DNA of 64,000 nt, from positions 44,522,791 to 44,586,790 of the forward strand of contig OY744613.1 in assembly GCA_963556255.1 (NCBI GenBank), written 5' to 3'. Within the stretch, counting starts at the first letter, position 1; each line of letters opens with the position of its first letter. Made by a program: the position numbers and the translations under genes. A model generated the notes under the pieces. That model did no database searches and was not told the DNA's origin. It saw nothing but the letters and a program-made list of their open reading frames with translations. This document shows, piece after piece, positions 51,219 through 63,345 of this stretch. The stretch is from Allolobophora icterica (Eukaryota; Annelida; Clitellata; Crassiclitellata; Lumbricidae).

Positions 51219-52830
51219 TGACCGTGCATCAAACAAATGCTCAGCTTATGAGTTTAATAACAAACAAGACATTAAAAGTTCTTTGGAAAGTAAAGCTTCT
51301 TGTGAAACTGCTATTCATGCTTATACACGCTTCAAATAGCTCTGTATTCAAATGAATATTTAAGCTCATAACCTAATTTTTATATTTCTATTGACAAAAT
51401 TACAAAGAACGACGCAATTTTTTACTAAAGAAAAATATACGCGACTATTGAAAGTTAACGATGTTCATCAAGTTATGATATGTGTGATTGATGTGAATAT
51501 ATGCTGTTAATTGCAGTTAATTGTTATTCATATACAGTAATCTAGGCTGAGGTTTACACATACTCAATTCCTTGGTCCAAATACATATTGCTCATTATGC
51601 CATTTAACGAGTTAAATTCGTCATCGAATTGAAGTGAGTTTATGCCGAACTAAATTACTAAGTACGATTAACCAAATTCTTTATTAATGATACATAGTAG
51701 AATATAATAGACAGGAATATGAGAATATTAAATATAGTTTTGTTCTTAGAGAAAAATCTAACCACCCTGCTTGTCTGTTTCATAAGCTAACCTCTATGAT
51801 AAGGTCACTTGACTAAGCTTAATTACCAGGACTTAATTCGATAAAATTCTAGATCATTGTAACTGTCGAAGTCCATTGTCTCGCTGTCGGAGTTTCATTC
51901 TCATTGTCATATTTTAACACCGATTTCATTAAATTTGACACTGGTACCAGTGCTTATGGCAGAAATCTTAGTTTTCAAAGACAATTCAGATATATGTGTA
52001 AAGCGAAATATTAACCTGTAATATTCTATGTCTTCCACTCATTTGATTTGGAAACTGGATTTTTTTTATGCAGTTCATACTATTACCGGCATAAATTACG
52101 GCAGAGATAGCAGACGCCTAAGCTTTGTCGAAGCAACAGACCATGGTGCTGCTTAAATATGGCTTCTTTACCAACATAGTCGTTGTCTTCTTTTGTTCTT
52201 GCAAGGTGGCTCATGGCATGTGTGAAAAGTGTCACCGCTATTGACAGTTCTGCGTAAGATTTTGGGATTGAGAAATTGAACAATTTTCGTAAAACAAATA
52301 TCATTTTTGTTACACATTTATTTTAATATACTGAAATATAAAATATTGCACAAAAGCCCAATTGCGCTTTTGTGACCTGCATGAATGATCACTTGTAAAA
52401 TGACGGATGGAAACAATTAGGCAGCAACTTAAATGGATTTCCCAATATGGAGCATAACGCTAATAAATCAGCAACCATAATATATTTAACCTAATTTGTA
52501 TGCGGTAGCAATAATTGCAATGTACAAATCATGTGCGTAGTAGGCATATAAAACAACATAAAATGTTAGAAGCAGCACACTCAAAAAACAAAACCAACAA
52601 AACCATTATTGCCAGATTTAACCTAATTAGTAGGCCTATGCGGTGGCAAAAATGCAATGAACGAATCTCAAACAATGAAATAGTTGATTACAGTCAACAA
52701 AATCATTACAGCTCAGGGTAATGCTTTTCACACATAGTGTGACACTCACAGATGTGTTTGTCATACTGTGGTCTGAAACCAAACAATCATGAGCATCCCA
52801 CAAATTCAATAATGAGCTAAATTCAGATTG
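51219..52830. other. CP3 3' flank and intergenic DNA
   Basis: No recognisable gene or transposon. AT-rich with small unsupported frames (for example minus 52083-52304). Confidence 0.4.
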
Positions 52831-52837
52831 ACCCGTG

Positions 52838-53160
52838 TTCGGTAGTGTAGTAGTTAGCACGCTAGACTGAAAAATGAGAGGTCGGGGTTCAAATCACCGC
52901 CAGGGTAGAAATTTGGTTAGAGATTTCTGTTCCACTTGCACCCCTTTCCCAATTCAGCTATGATCTGTATACTGTACGTATACTGTATGCTGTATACTGA
53001 CCGTATGCTGTAAGTGGGAAGATGGCGAGGGTGAGGAGTGGCCACCCGCCCTCATAAGCCGAGGCTAAGAAAATGAAGTTAACACTTCATACCCGTGGCT
53101 GCCTCAGGGCTAGCTTAAGGGACTGCTCTTGCACTATTAATGCTATAAATTGAACACTGG
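52838..53160 (+). repeat. tRNA-derived SINE
   Basis: An A-box-like tagtgtagtagttagcacg and a B box gggttcaaatc are spaced as in a tRNA. An unrelated body of about 250 bp follows with short direct repeats (tgtatactgtacgtatactg). Typical SINE layout; tRNA folding outside the boxes is poor, so it is not called a tRNA gene. Confidence 0.6.
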
Positions 53161-53835
53161 CTTCTGATCCTGTAACTGTCGAGGCAAACTAAGATAATCG
53201 TTCAATTACTATGTAGGCTATCACAACTCCAATTCAGAGGCGATGTCCAACAGCAAAGCGACTTTTAGTTGATGTGAAAGAAACTACACGTCCCAACTGG
53301 TTTTCACAATTCGCCAACTGAGCAACTGAACAGTTTCGACGAGTGCATGTTTGCAGCCGGGTAACAGGAAGTTTTCCATTAACACAGAGTGTGAGAAAAA
53401 CAAGCTTTGAGTATATACGGAAACTGGTAGGGGACTACACTCTACAAGGGAATCGTGAACAACACATGCATAACGTGTGACGAACTGGATTGTGGGACCG
53501 GAAACACTTAACGAACGTTGACAAGAACAAAACATCTGCCACCACCAGCATACTTTCCAAAACATGCCGAGCAATAAAATTGCAAACTTTACATGCCCAA
53601 GGAACCAGTCTCCAAAAACTGAACTTTGATTCTTTGCACACAACATGACTTTCACATGACTACAACCTCATTGCCACTGGTTATCATCCGGTCCATGGAC
53701 TCCACGAGTCCCACCCTACCTTTTGCAACCACCTTAAGACGCAGGCCTACCTGTATCGTGAGACTTTTCTTTAATATTCTACTGTGTAAGGTGCTGCTGA
53801 GCACGGTTGATTGGCACCATAGCACGTACTGTGTG

Positions 53836-53956
<121 letters not shown>

Positions 53957-54554
53957 CAACGATGTACTTATTAGAAAATTGGGGCTTAGTCATCTACCAT
54001 CATGCCATTCAATAATCATGCAAATCTGATGGAAGGTTGTCTTTTCTCAGTTGTGGAAAGACCAAGGGATTTCAGAGAAATGACACAGAATACTATTGCA
54101 GCTAAAATATACTTATCCGTGCGTTTTCTAAACCCCGAGAAGCCAATTAAATTGTGAGGTCGACAATATCAACAATTATTTTGTGTTAAATGACACTTAG
54201 GCCTACAGCTGAGGGCAAAACAACATAATTATTATGAAATTAAACAAACGATGTTGATCGAACCAATTAGCTTATATTGAAAACGATGTTTCTGTGTTTG
54301 CACTCATGTAGGCCTATTTGTGCATGAGTGCGAATACACGCGTATTTAAATAAATGCATGCAAGTAAGTAAGTAAGTATATTCTTTATTATACCAGCTGC
54401 TAATTCGCATTCCGGTTTACAAACATCATATGAAATTGACATTCTCTGGTATAAATATGAATAAAGCATTCTAACAATAAAAGTTTTTCATGTTTTGATC
54501 AACTAGTGGCAAGACTCGGTTATGAGATCGAGGTCAAAGGGAATAGGCCAGCGG

Positions 54555-54844
54555 TTTTCTCGGAAGAAGTACCCGTGAAGAGCAGGGCCGGGATTCCCTG
54601 TACTGCCCAAAACAAGCAAGGTGTGACTGTCGCCGTGGAAGTATTTCCGGCGGATCAGTCTGTTTATTACCGATTGTATGACTGCTATGTAAATGAAAGT
54701 TTTCTCGGAAGAAGTACCCGTGAAGAGCAGGGCCGGGATTCCCTGTACTGCCCAAAACAAGCAAGGTGTGACTGTCGCCGTGGAAGTATTTCCGGCGGAT
54801 CAGTCTGTTTATTACCGATTGTATGACTGCTATGTAAATGAAAG
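54555..54844. repeat. 145-bp tandem duplication, two near-identical copies
   Basis: 54555-54699 and 54700-54844 appear virtually identical, from ttttctcggaagaagtaccc to gactgctatgtaaatgaaag. Function unknown; the unit is not related to anything else recognised in the window. Near identity implies a recent event. Confidence 0.85.
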
Positions 54845-55216
54845 TATGTATGTATGCATGTATCAATGTATGTATATATGTACGTATCTGTGTATATAAG
54901 GCCTATGCATGTATGTATGTATGCATATATATTTACGTGTGCTCACATGTAAGTCTGCATCACAGCACCACGCCTCTAGAATGATCTCCCCTCTGAATTC
55001 CGCAGTTTCTCAGTGCCTCCATCATCATTGCAACCCGTCCTTCATCCTCCTCTTGTTCTTCTATCTATTACTCCCCGGGCTTTCCACTGAAAAACTGATG
55101 TCTCACCTTTTCAAATACTCCTACTCTGACTCATCTGATCCTCCGCCTTCCAATTATTCTCGCCGTAAACGACACCCGCCTTGATAGCTGCTCTGCCTCT
55201 CCTGATCTGGTACCCT

Positions 55217-55412
55217 GGAAATCGGACTTGGACCTCTTTTGGACTACTCTCTGGAAACCCCCTTTGATTTGGTTTGGCCTTCTGGAAATCGGACTTAGAC
55301 CTCTTTTGGACTAATCTCTGCAAACCCCCTCTGATTTGATTTGGCCTTCTGGAAACCGGACTCGAACCTCTTTTGAACTGCTCTCTTGAAACCTCCTCTG
55401 ATCTGACGTAGC
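55217..55412. repeat. 67-bp tandem repeat, about three units
   Basis: Units start at 55217, 55284 and 55351 (ggaaatcggactt / ggaaaccggactc), each containing gacctcttttggact and ccccctttgatttggtttgg. It is followed by an L2-like gagtggcgctttacaagtt tail (55448-55470). The unit probably arose within LINE 3' DNA. Confidence 0.7.
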
Positions 55413-55955
55413 GCTCGTGAATAGGCTGGTGTCCTGCGCTTGGCCTTCGAGTGGCGCTTTACAAGTTTTGAGATTACGATTACGATTACGATACGATTGT
55501 TCCTTTAACTGCGTAGTCCTATCTATGCATCGCGTAAATATGTATTTATGTGTGCATGTATGCATGACATTGTGAGTATGTTTGCGTGTCGTTTGTGTAT
55601 GCAAATGCATATTAGGGTGGTCCTTAAAAAATGAAAGTTGGAAATTTTGAAGTCTTACCCCTCTATATTGTTATATGTGTTAAGAAAATATTATACAATT
55701 TTTTTGGGATTAATTGGATGTTTTGAACAGGTGCAGCAAGTTCCTAGAACTTTGAAAGGAGTTGTTGAATTTAAGTCAAATTCGGGTTCACGGTTAACAT
55801 TACTTTTTTGCAAGAAAAGTGACATACCTTGTAACAATTACTGTTCTTAATAGGTATTTATCATAACAAGAAACTGTAAACTCCCTAATTGACTATGTAC
55901 AAAATAGATTTCAACAAATTTGTGCTGTTTCACAATTCGAAGTCTGCATACAGAT

Positions 55956-57330
55956 TTACAACCAATCACTCATTGATATTTGCAACGGTCGCAAGTTCTT
56001 AGTTCTTGTCTGCTTCAGTGCATTTGGATACTTTTGCTGATGTTGCTCCACTAACTGCAGTAGGAACTGCTTTTGGTCCTCATTCTTTGTGAGAATACTG
56101 TTGAAATTCTGCATCAGCACAACTCCCCTTTCCGCACAGTCGTTAACGATCGTCATTGCTTGAACAAACTCCATGGCACCTTAGTAGTCAGGTCGCTTTT
56201 CCCATTCAAGTGGATCAACTAGCAGAAACTCTGTTGGAAGACTCAACACTTCAAAGAAACGGCGTGAAGATTTTGTTACGAAGTTAGAAACACTCTTTTC
56301 ACTGATAGGTGTTGCAGCAACCTCAACAGTTATCTGTTTCGGAGGGTGCTCTGAACCTTCTGTTTCCAAGGCCTTCACCATCTCGCGCTTGACTGCAACA
56401 GAGATGTCAGGATCAAAAAATGACAGTGATATAAGTGTTTCACTCAGGTACCAAAGGTGTCTTGAAAAAGCACTGCAAGCCGCTATTGAGATAGCTTTGT
56501 CTCCATAATTTAGAAGCTTGGTGAGGAATGACAAGTCATTGGCAGGAGCTGCAGCTGCAAGCGGAGCCATAAACCAATAGCGGACATAAACCTTGACCGC
56601 AAAGATAGCAAATCTCTGCATACCAGCTTGCTCGCGTTTACTCATGACAAACTGTGCGTGGAAGAGAGTTATTTTGATTGCATAAATGACACGAGCCATC
56701 CACCTGGCTCGATGGAGTGCTCCTGGCTGCATGAACCGGATTCCTCGTGGAAGGATGCCACCAAGGTAGATGATTGTCAGTTCCAGCAGCTCGCGATAGT
56801 CATCACGTGCATGCTTGCGTTATCGCCGACTGCTGTTTGCAAAACACTATAATATCTTCATTGTCTGCCACACCATCACCAAGAGTTGTGTACTGTTCCT
56901 TGTCTATACAATGCCATTGTTGCTGGAAACGCTTAAAGAGCAGAATGTCAGGACCAGTTGACTGCATGTCACACGCAGTAAAAGCCTTTTCTGCAACAAT
57001 TTCCATTATGTGATGGCGGCATGCAAGATGGAGTAAGTTTCTCCCAATCTTTAACTCGATGAGTGTACAAGCTCCAAGATTAATGCCAGTATTGCTACTG
57101 GTTGTATCAAATGACATTGCTTGAACATGGTCTTTGATATTCCAGTCTTCCAAGCAGTCTATCACTGCTTTGGCCATTGCCTCACCTGTTCCTGCTGGCA
57201 GCTTGGGAACACAGAGGAGTTTTGTTTTTCCAGCTCCAGAAATAATCACTGGTAATCTTTCAAATTTGTCACCTCCAGATAATTCAGGTAAAATTTTGCC
57301 ATCCCAATAGACAGCTAGTGGAATCTGAGG
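55956..57330 (-). pseudogene. Broken transposase-like ORF of the 55613-59520 element
   Basis: Minus-strand frames at 56803-57249, 56181-56732 and 55956-56174 follow in order with frame breaks. The first has MSFDTTSSNTG, a possible acidic catalytic residue context, and LHLACRHHIMEIV, reminiscent of the C/H motif of hAT-like RNase-H transposases. The second has ARWMARVIYAIKI, NDLSFL and RHLWYLSETL. I do not recognise the superfamily with certainty. The 8-bp target duplication is compatible with hAT-like elements. Confidence 0.55.
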
Positions 57331-57549
57331 ATTGAACGACTGTTTAATGTCAGCTGCAATGCGCCTCCTTGTGTCTACTCGCGTTTTACGAACAGTGCTA
57401 CAGTTGATAGCAAATTCTTGTGCATCACATCCAAGACTGGCGGCTGCTGTATGCAGATTTCGTATTTTGAAACAGCAAAAATTTGTTGAAATCTATTTTG
57501 TACATAGTCAATTAGGGAGTTTACAGTTCCTTGTTATGATAAATACCTA

Positions 57550-59286
57550 TTAACCCATTTACCGCCGCTATTAGAAATAGCCACCGGATTAAGCTGTAAC
57601 TGATACTAGGTCATCAATATGATGCCAATAAACTTCTGACAGTGCGTTTTTATTGGAACTATATGTAGTGTCCTAGTTATAGGACGTTGCGTTTTCGCAA
57701 CATCGGCGGGAAAGATGTATTTGTTTATTATAATGATGTTCTATTAGTTATCGATTGTGTTCGCGGTCATTTCAATAAAAATGTTTGTGCATGCTGTAAA
57801 CTGATTCAAGTTCAATGTCACTTGTTTCCATGGTATTGAGCAAGGCACTTGACGTTCATGCGATACACGTGTAGCAGGGCCTACGTTGTGCTGTGGCACA
57901 ACCGACAACGCAGTCGACGACCATCTTCGTTCTTGGCAATGATGTGCAATGCTGTGCATCATAGGCGTAGACTCTGGGAGGGGAGCCGGGGCATGTGCCC
58001 CCCAATAATTGGGGTGGACTGTACATTCAATGCAACAAGTGTAGAATGAAGAACCAAATCCCCCCTATTTTGGACAAGTGTACGTCGTCATTCCAAAATT
58101 CTTAAAAGACTCGCTCTTGCTTATCACCTGTGTGATCAACTGCCACATCTTTATCTTCTCCTTGTTGACAGGACTCAATGTAAATTTTGGTACTTGGCAT
58201 TGCCAATCCTCTTTCGTTGGCTTAGAAGACTTAGGCGGCTTTGAAGGTAGTCGTTGCTTCTTGACCGGCAAGGGCGTTCAATCCATCGGCGTATCGGACA
58301 CGAGATCAGTCTGCCGCCTGGAAGACTCTGAAGATATTCTGGAGCTGTGTCCTTCGAATAAACATGCGGCAGTGGTTCGTCTGACCTTTCCGCATGCTGC
58401 TGCCTGGAAGACTTGTACCTTGCAGACATCCGTGGCTTTCCTCTTGACTTCGATTGCGTTTCACTCGAGGTATGCCTATTGGGCGGTGACCGTTGGTTTG
58501 ACATTGATGCATCAGTGTAATGGACTTCCACATGCCCGGCAACGTCTTCTGGCATCATCTTCATGAGCTCGTTTTCGTCAAAATGTTCGCTATCGCTTTG
58601 CTAATCAACTTAGGATGGGGGTGGTGATATCATCTTCTTCAAAAATCACTGGGACGGCCTTCCTCAAGCAATAAAACTTCTTCCTCAGCCTCCTCTGAAA
58701 TATTCAATGTGCATCTTTCAAAAGTATGCCCAATGAAGAGTGGCAGCACTGAGCACGCCATCATTTATGAATCACTAAACTGAAATTGTTGCAAGTAATC
58801 GTAAACTGACATAAGTTTATCTGAATCACTAGGTGTCAAATTGTGCATATCGTTTTCCGCCGAAGTTGCGAAAACGCAACAATGTGTATATATCACATTC
58901 CGCCGAAGTTGCGAAAACGCAACATCGAAATTTCGGACATTGGGGTATCGGCATATAATGAGACATACTATTAATAAACAAATAATATTAAATACTCACC
59001 TAAGTACTTCAAAAGAGACAGGATCGCTTCTGGGAAATATAACGTCTTATGGCAAAAGAAAATTCTTGAACAAAACCACTAGTTAGACGTCAAAAACCAC
59101 GAATTTTGGTCAACTCAAAAAAAATTGCAGACAACAGCAGAGAATATATTTTTGATACCAGCAGACGTAATGAACACCCAGGAAGTAAGACAAAAGAATT
59201 TGCGTGAATTTTTCGTGTCTTGATTTTTTTCTTAAATTTCCAAACAGTGCGTTGCGTTTTCGCAACGTTGGCGGCAAATGGGTTAA
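57550..59286 (-). mobile_element. TTAA-type (piggyBac-like) element nested in the right inverted repeat
   Basis: TTAACCCATTTACCGCC at 57550 and ggcggcaaatgggTTAA ending at 59286 are inverted, with cgttgcgttttcgcaac words near both ends and again at 58858-58923. The host repeat has a single TTAA at the equivalent left-end position (55848 area), so both the target and its duplication are visible. Minus-strand frames near 58065-58564 (basic and Ser-rich) could be a piggyBac N-terminal remnant; no catalytic domain is seen. Confidence 0.8.
57959..58085 (+). repeat. Second copy of the cataggcgtagactctg repeat
   Basis: About 120 bp matching 26219-26345. It lies inside the TTAA-type element, so that element either carries it or received it as an insertion. 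Confidence 0.55.
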
Positions 59287-59599
59287 GAACAGTAATTGTT
59301 ACAAGGTATGTCACTTTTCTTGCAAAAAAGTAATGTTAACCGTGAACCCGAATTTGACTTAAATTCAACAACTCCTTACAAAGTTCTAGGAGCTTGCGGC
59401 ACCTGCTTAAAACATCCAATTAATCCCAAAAAATTTGTATAATATTTTCTTAACACATATAACAATATAGAGGGGTAAGACTTCAAAATTTCCAACTTTC
59501 ATTTTATAAGGACCACCCTAATGCATATGCGTGCATGCATGTCTATATGCATGTTTGTATGTATGTATGTATGTATGTATGATGTTTGTGTGTTTGCGT

Positions 59600-60263
59600 G
59601 TGCATTTATTACTGTGTGAATGCATGTTAGTGAGCATGCAGATATCAAATTGTTCATAATTTTGTGCCTTGAGAACGAACTCCCTTTTCGTAATGAGGGT
59701 AGGATCATATTATCGAGATGATGCTACCGTTGTGGATCAGCTGATCCGAAGAATCTGCATAAACAACAACTGTCAACCCGCAGATAAGGAAATTGTTATA
59801 GCAATGAGATGCGACATATTCTGAAATATGGTGGTTGTTGCAAAGATCCTGCTATTCAACAAGCCTGCGCCACCGCTGAGCAGTTTGGTGTTATTTGAGT
59901 ATTCCAATTACGAGCGCCATTGCGAGTTAATTAAATGGACGCTACACATGTGCTCTGATAGATACAAACACGCACATACATGTACATACATACATTTATA
60001 CCGTAGTAGTCTGTCGATCCGGATCTAGTCAAACTGTTATAAAAACCGACGTCTTCTGCATTATTTCCGAGGAGACAGATGTTGCAACTATCGCAGTGAA
60101 TTGGTAACTTTTAAGCGATTTTTTTCTATCTCATTATGCAACTTTGATGAAAGGTCGTATGAAGATATGGCTGGAAGTCTTTAATTAGTATTTTGCAGTC
60201 ATCGTCTATAGTCTATACCAATTTTGATAATATGATAGATTTTACTTTCAGAAGTGAAGCAAC
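59600..60263 (+). promoter_or_regulatory. CP4 promoter and 5' untranslated region
   Basis: TATA-like ttataaaa at 60037-60044, a 5' untranslated exon ending gaattg|gtaact (donor at 60104), and an acceptor ttttactttcag at 60251, 12 bp before the ATG. Sequence from about 59625 aligns with the region upstream of CP1 (13270 onward), including tattatcgagat, cagctgatc and gatccgga. Confidence 0.6.
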
Positions 60264-61138
60264 ATGCTGTCGAGTCTACTGATTGCGACTTGTGTGGTGG
60301 TTTTGTCCTCCGCCGATTCAAACAGTCTTCAATGGCTTCCTGAGTCAGATCTGTCGACGGAACTTGAAGACGCATGGGAAACTTTCAAAATCAAATATGG
60401 TAATGTTTTGTCGTGAGTGGGGTTGTGGTCGTCATTGCGGGTATGCCCCGTCCGCAACGATGTCCACAACCTTGCCCACAACAGTACTATAACTGCACCC
60501 CAACCACCACCACAACCCCACCAATAAGGATAAACTTTTGTGTAGAAGTTAGTATGCATCTCCTGAATGGCTATTCTTCGCAGATGAGTTACTCCTCAAT
60601 AATTAATTATACAATGGAAAGCAATCGGGTTGAAACGCTTGATTGTTTTGGTAGTCAAGGTGAAGCTACATCCAATGAATCATACCCGAAATCCGGACAA
60701 TTTCCGGATTCAGTCCGGTGACACAGAAAGGCAGCATAAGTAGGAAAAGCGCGTTGACATAAAAGCATCTTGAGTCGAGAACCTAAAGAGCACAACCATT
60801 CAGCAGCGCCAACATATTACATCAGTTTACTCAAGTTCCCAAGTGTTGCATTCATTCCAATCGTGGCAAGAAAGACTACCATTTAGATGTAGCAAAGTGC
60901 ATGTGGTGTGCAATGTTAGTGGAAAATGTCTACCAAATAAAAGGGGAACATAATATTTTTTTCACTACTCTGTGCATTGTATATTCTGTAGGCAAAAATT
61001 ACGCAGGTGAAAATGAAGAAAATAATGGCACGTAAGGAAATCTTCGCTGAGAACTTAAAGGCAATCGACGAAAATAACAATCTGTACTCACAAGGACTCA
61101 AGACGTTTACTATGGGGATCAATGAATTTGCTGACATG
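60264..61138 (+). CDS. CP4: cathepsin-L-like protease, exons 1-2 (partial; frameshift in exon 2)
   Basis: Exon 1 60264-60399 encodes a signal peptide (MLSSLLIATCVVVLSSA) and the start of the I29 prodomain (LEDAWETFKIKYG). Its phase-1 donor matches CP1. Exon 2 60992-61138 encodes KNYAGENEE and, in another frame, MARKEIFAENLKAIDENN and MGINEFADM. It is 147 nt against 143 in CP1: a 4-nt insertion around 61019-61024 (gaagaaaataatggc against CP1 gaagaaatggc) shifts the frame and brings a TAA into frame a few codons later. CP4 is thus a pseudogene unless the insertion is a sequencing error or is bypassed by splicing. Exons 3-8 are not present before the window end. Confidence 0.75.
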
Positions 61139-61385
61139 GTAAGCCCATTATGACATTTTAATCCTATTATGGCATGATAAGCGCATTACGACATGATAAG
61201 CCCATCAAGACATGGTAACCTAAACAAATTGACATGGTAAGCCCACTCCGACATAGGAAGCCCATAATGCCCATTATGAAATGCTAATCCTATTATGATA
61301 TGATAAGCCTATTATGACATGACAGGCCCATTATGACATAGTAAACCCAAACAAAATGACATAGTAAGCCTTCTGTGAGACTGCA
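61132..61385 (+). repeat. Splice-donor-derived minisatellite in CP4, left part
   Basis: About twelve diverged 18-28-bp units of the gacatggtaagcccattat type begin at the authentic exon 2 donor (61139). Many keep atg|gtaag or atg|ataag. The array resumes after the AAT tract (61845-61880) and again beyond the hAT element (63245-63345). Confidence 0.85.
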
Positions 61386-61542
61386 CCCATAAACTGGAAT
61401 GGGCTCCCTACGTAGCTCGACCAACTACCGACTGGTCATTTCACCGTGTTCCTTACTGTCCTTAAAACTGCGCTTTAAGACCGGAGTTGGGCTGGGAGTG
61501 CTTACGAGTAGGCAATCTTGAAGGGACGCTATTTAAACTGCT

Positions 61543-61545
<3 letters not shown>
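61385..61545 (+). mobile_element. Short L2-like LINE remnant
   Basis: aaactggaatgggctccctac resembles the WNGLP block of the L2 ORF, followed by atttcaccgtgttcc and a ttaagaccggag 3' region. Decayed. Confidence 0.45.
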
Positions 61546-61638
<93 letters not shown>

Positions 61639-61642
61639 GGCC

Positions 61643-61702
<60 letters not shown>

Positions 61703-61749
61703 TAATAATAACAACAACAATAATAATAATAATGATAATAATAATAATA

Positions 61750-61788
<39 letters not shown>

Positions 61789-61814
61789 TTTTGTTGTTGT
61801 CATTATTATTATTA

Positions 61815-61845
<31 letters not shown>

Positions 61846-61848
61846 GAC
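61546..61848. repeat. (AAT)n facing (ATT)n inverted microsatellite
   Basis: About 205 bp of AAT/ATA repeats, containing one TAGGCCTA, followed by about 95 bp of ATT repeats. The two halves are complementary and could fold into a long hairpin. It lies in CP4 intron 2. Confidence 0.95.
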
Positions 61849-61887
61849 ATGGTAAGACCATAATGACATGTTGTCCTTCTAAAAAGA

Positions 61888-61988
61888 CAGTGCTTCCCAA
61901 CCTTTTTTGAACCACGGCACCCTTTCTAAGAACCATTCAACAGACGGCACATTGCCTTTATGGTAGCCTACTTGTATAAACAATATAC

Positions 61989-62053
<65 letters not shown>

Positions 62054-62153
62054 TTCATTTATTGAAGAAAACTGGATGGCACACCGCACACAGGAACATT
62101 AAAATGGGAATCAAAGCGACATAATAATATGGATAGCTAAGCAGAAAACTAAG

Positions 62154-62193
<40 letters not shown>

Positions 62194-63244
62194 TTGGTAT
62201 GCACACTAATTCATTTTAATTTAGATAATCTGATAAAGTAACGTTTATTTATCGACTTAGATACAACGTTGTGTGTCTATAACTGTGTATTAATGATAAA
62301 ACAATGTCATTATGATGATTATGTCAACGTCAGTATTGATATGAAAATCAGGAATTGTCAGCCGTTGTTTTAAAACTAGATAACCGGGACAAATTAATTA
62401 AAAGCAGACTATAACCAGGAAGAAAAACCATGGCTAGTTGGACGGTTGACCTTGCAAAAAATGCGAAATTGGGTCAATATGAGCTTGAACGGCAGTTAGC
62501 AAGCACACTCCTAAGTCATTTTCAACTGTGTTTCGTTTTGATTTGTGTCATTCCTGAAAATGCCTTTTCGCACTGCCAAATAGTGCAGAAGGGCAGCAGA
62601 ATGCCGACAGCTTTGGCACCTATCAAGGCGTATTCCTTCTCTATCACAATCCAGAAGCCTGTTAAATTCATTTCTGTGAACTTAAGTCGTAGTATTCTGT
62701 CAGCTGCAATGTCAATCAGCTGGTCTTTTCCGCAATCTCTATGCCAAATAAATCCAGTTGGTGATGAAATGGGTTTCTGACCCAGTCTTTGTCAGAGATA
62801 TTTAAACTTGGAAAATAATATCGAAACTTTTTTCCAAATCTGATAAATGATCAGTAACAATGTAACACAACAATACTGCATCTGGATCAACTTCAACTGC
62901 GTGAGGAAACATAGAAATTGAATTTTAAAATACTATGACGCAAAGATGCGTAATAATGAAGCTTACTAACGGCGATGTCATAGACTTAGGGTCAATAAGT
63001 AAGTTAATTCATCGAATAGTTAGTCGATGCAACACAAGGTGTCTATGCAGATCACATAGTGCTAGATCAGCCTGGTAAGAAATTATAACTGACTGCATCA
63101 GTTTATCAGCATGGGTTAGTGCATATTAGGATTTAGTGTTATTATTGTCCTTTAAACTTCTGATTTCCGTCATACGGCCACGGCACACTTCTACCACTCT
63201 CGCGGCACACTTGTGTGCCACGGCACACAGGTTGGGAAGCACTG
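61888..63244 (-). mobile_element. hAT element inside the CP4 donor minisatellite
   Basis: The ends cagtgcttcccaacctttttt and aggttgggaagcactg are inverted, with cggcacac words near both. The flanks ttctaaaaaga and ttctaaga suggest an imperfect target duplication. TA arrays lie at 61996-62047 and 62157-62190. A decayed minus-strand transposase lies at about 62430-62700. Donor-type repeat units flank it on both sides. Confidence 0.8.
62430..62700 (-). pseudogene. Decayed hAT transposase C-terminus
   Basis: Minus-strand frame: GFWIVIEKEYALIGAKAV, then LLPFCTIWQCEKAFSGM and TQIKTKHS, the dimerisation region of ZBED5/SCAND3-like hAT transposases. In-frame stops follow directly. The plus-strand frame over the same bases is a shadow. 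Confidence 0.7.
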
Positions 63245-63345
63245 TTCTAAGATATGGTAAGCCCGTTGCGACGCGATAAGCCCATCAAGACATGGTAAAC
63301 CCAAAAAATGACAGGGTAAGTCCATTATGTCATGTTAATCCTATT
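63245..63345 (+). repeat. Splice-donor-derived minisatellite in CP4, right part
   Basis: About five units: gatatggtaagcccgttgc, gacgcgataagcccatcaa, gacatggtaaaccc, gacagggtaagtccattat and gtcatgttaatcc. These continue the array interrupted by the hAT insertion. Confidence 0.75.

Larger units (their letters stand above)
55613..59520 (-). mobile_element. Large DNA transposon, long inverted repeats, 8-bp target duplication
   Basis: Terminal inverted repeats begin TAGGGTGGTCCTTA and run about 300 bp (55613 to about 55925; the right copy is 57480-57549 plus 59287-59520, split by a nested insertion). The flanks are a perfect 8-bp ATGCATAT (55605-55612, 59521-59528). The element without its insert is about 2.2 kb. 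It encodes a broken minus-strand transposase-like protein at 55956-57330. It lies about 0.5 kb upstream of the CP4 promoter. Confidence 0.85.

Noticed and set aside
62430..62780. 116-codon plus-strand frame
   Set aside because: The minus strand of the same bases is a decayed hAT transposase; the plus frame is its shadow.
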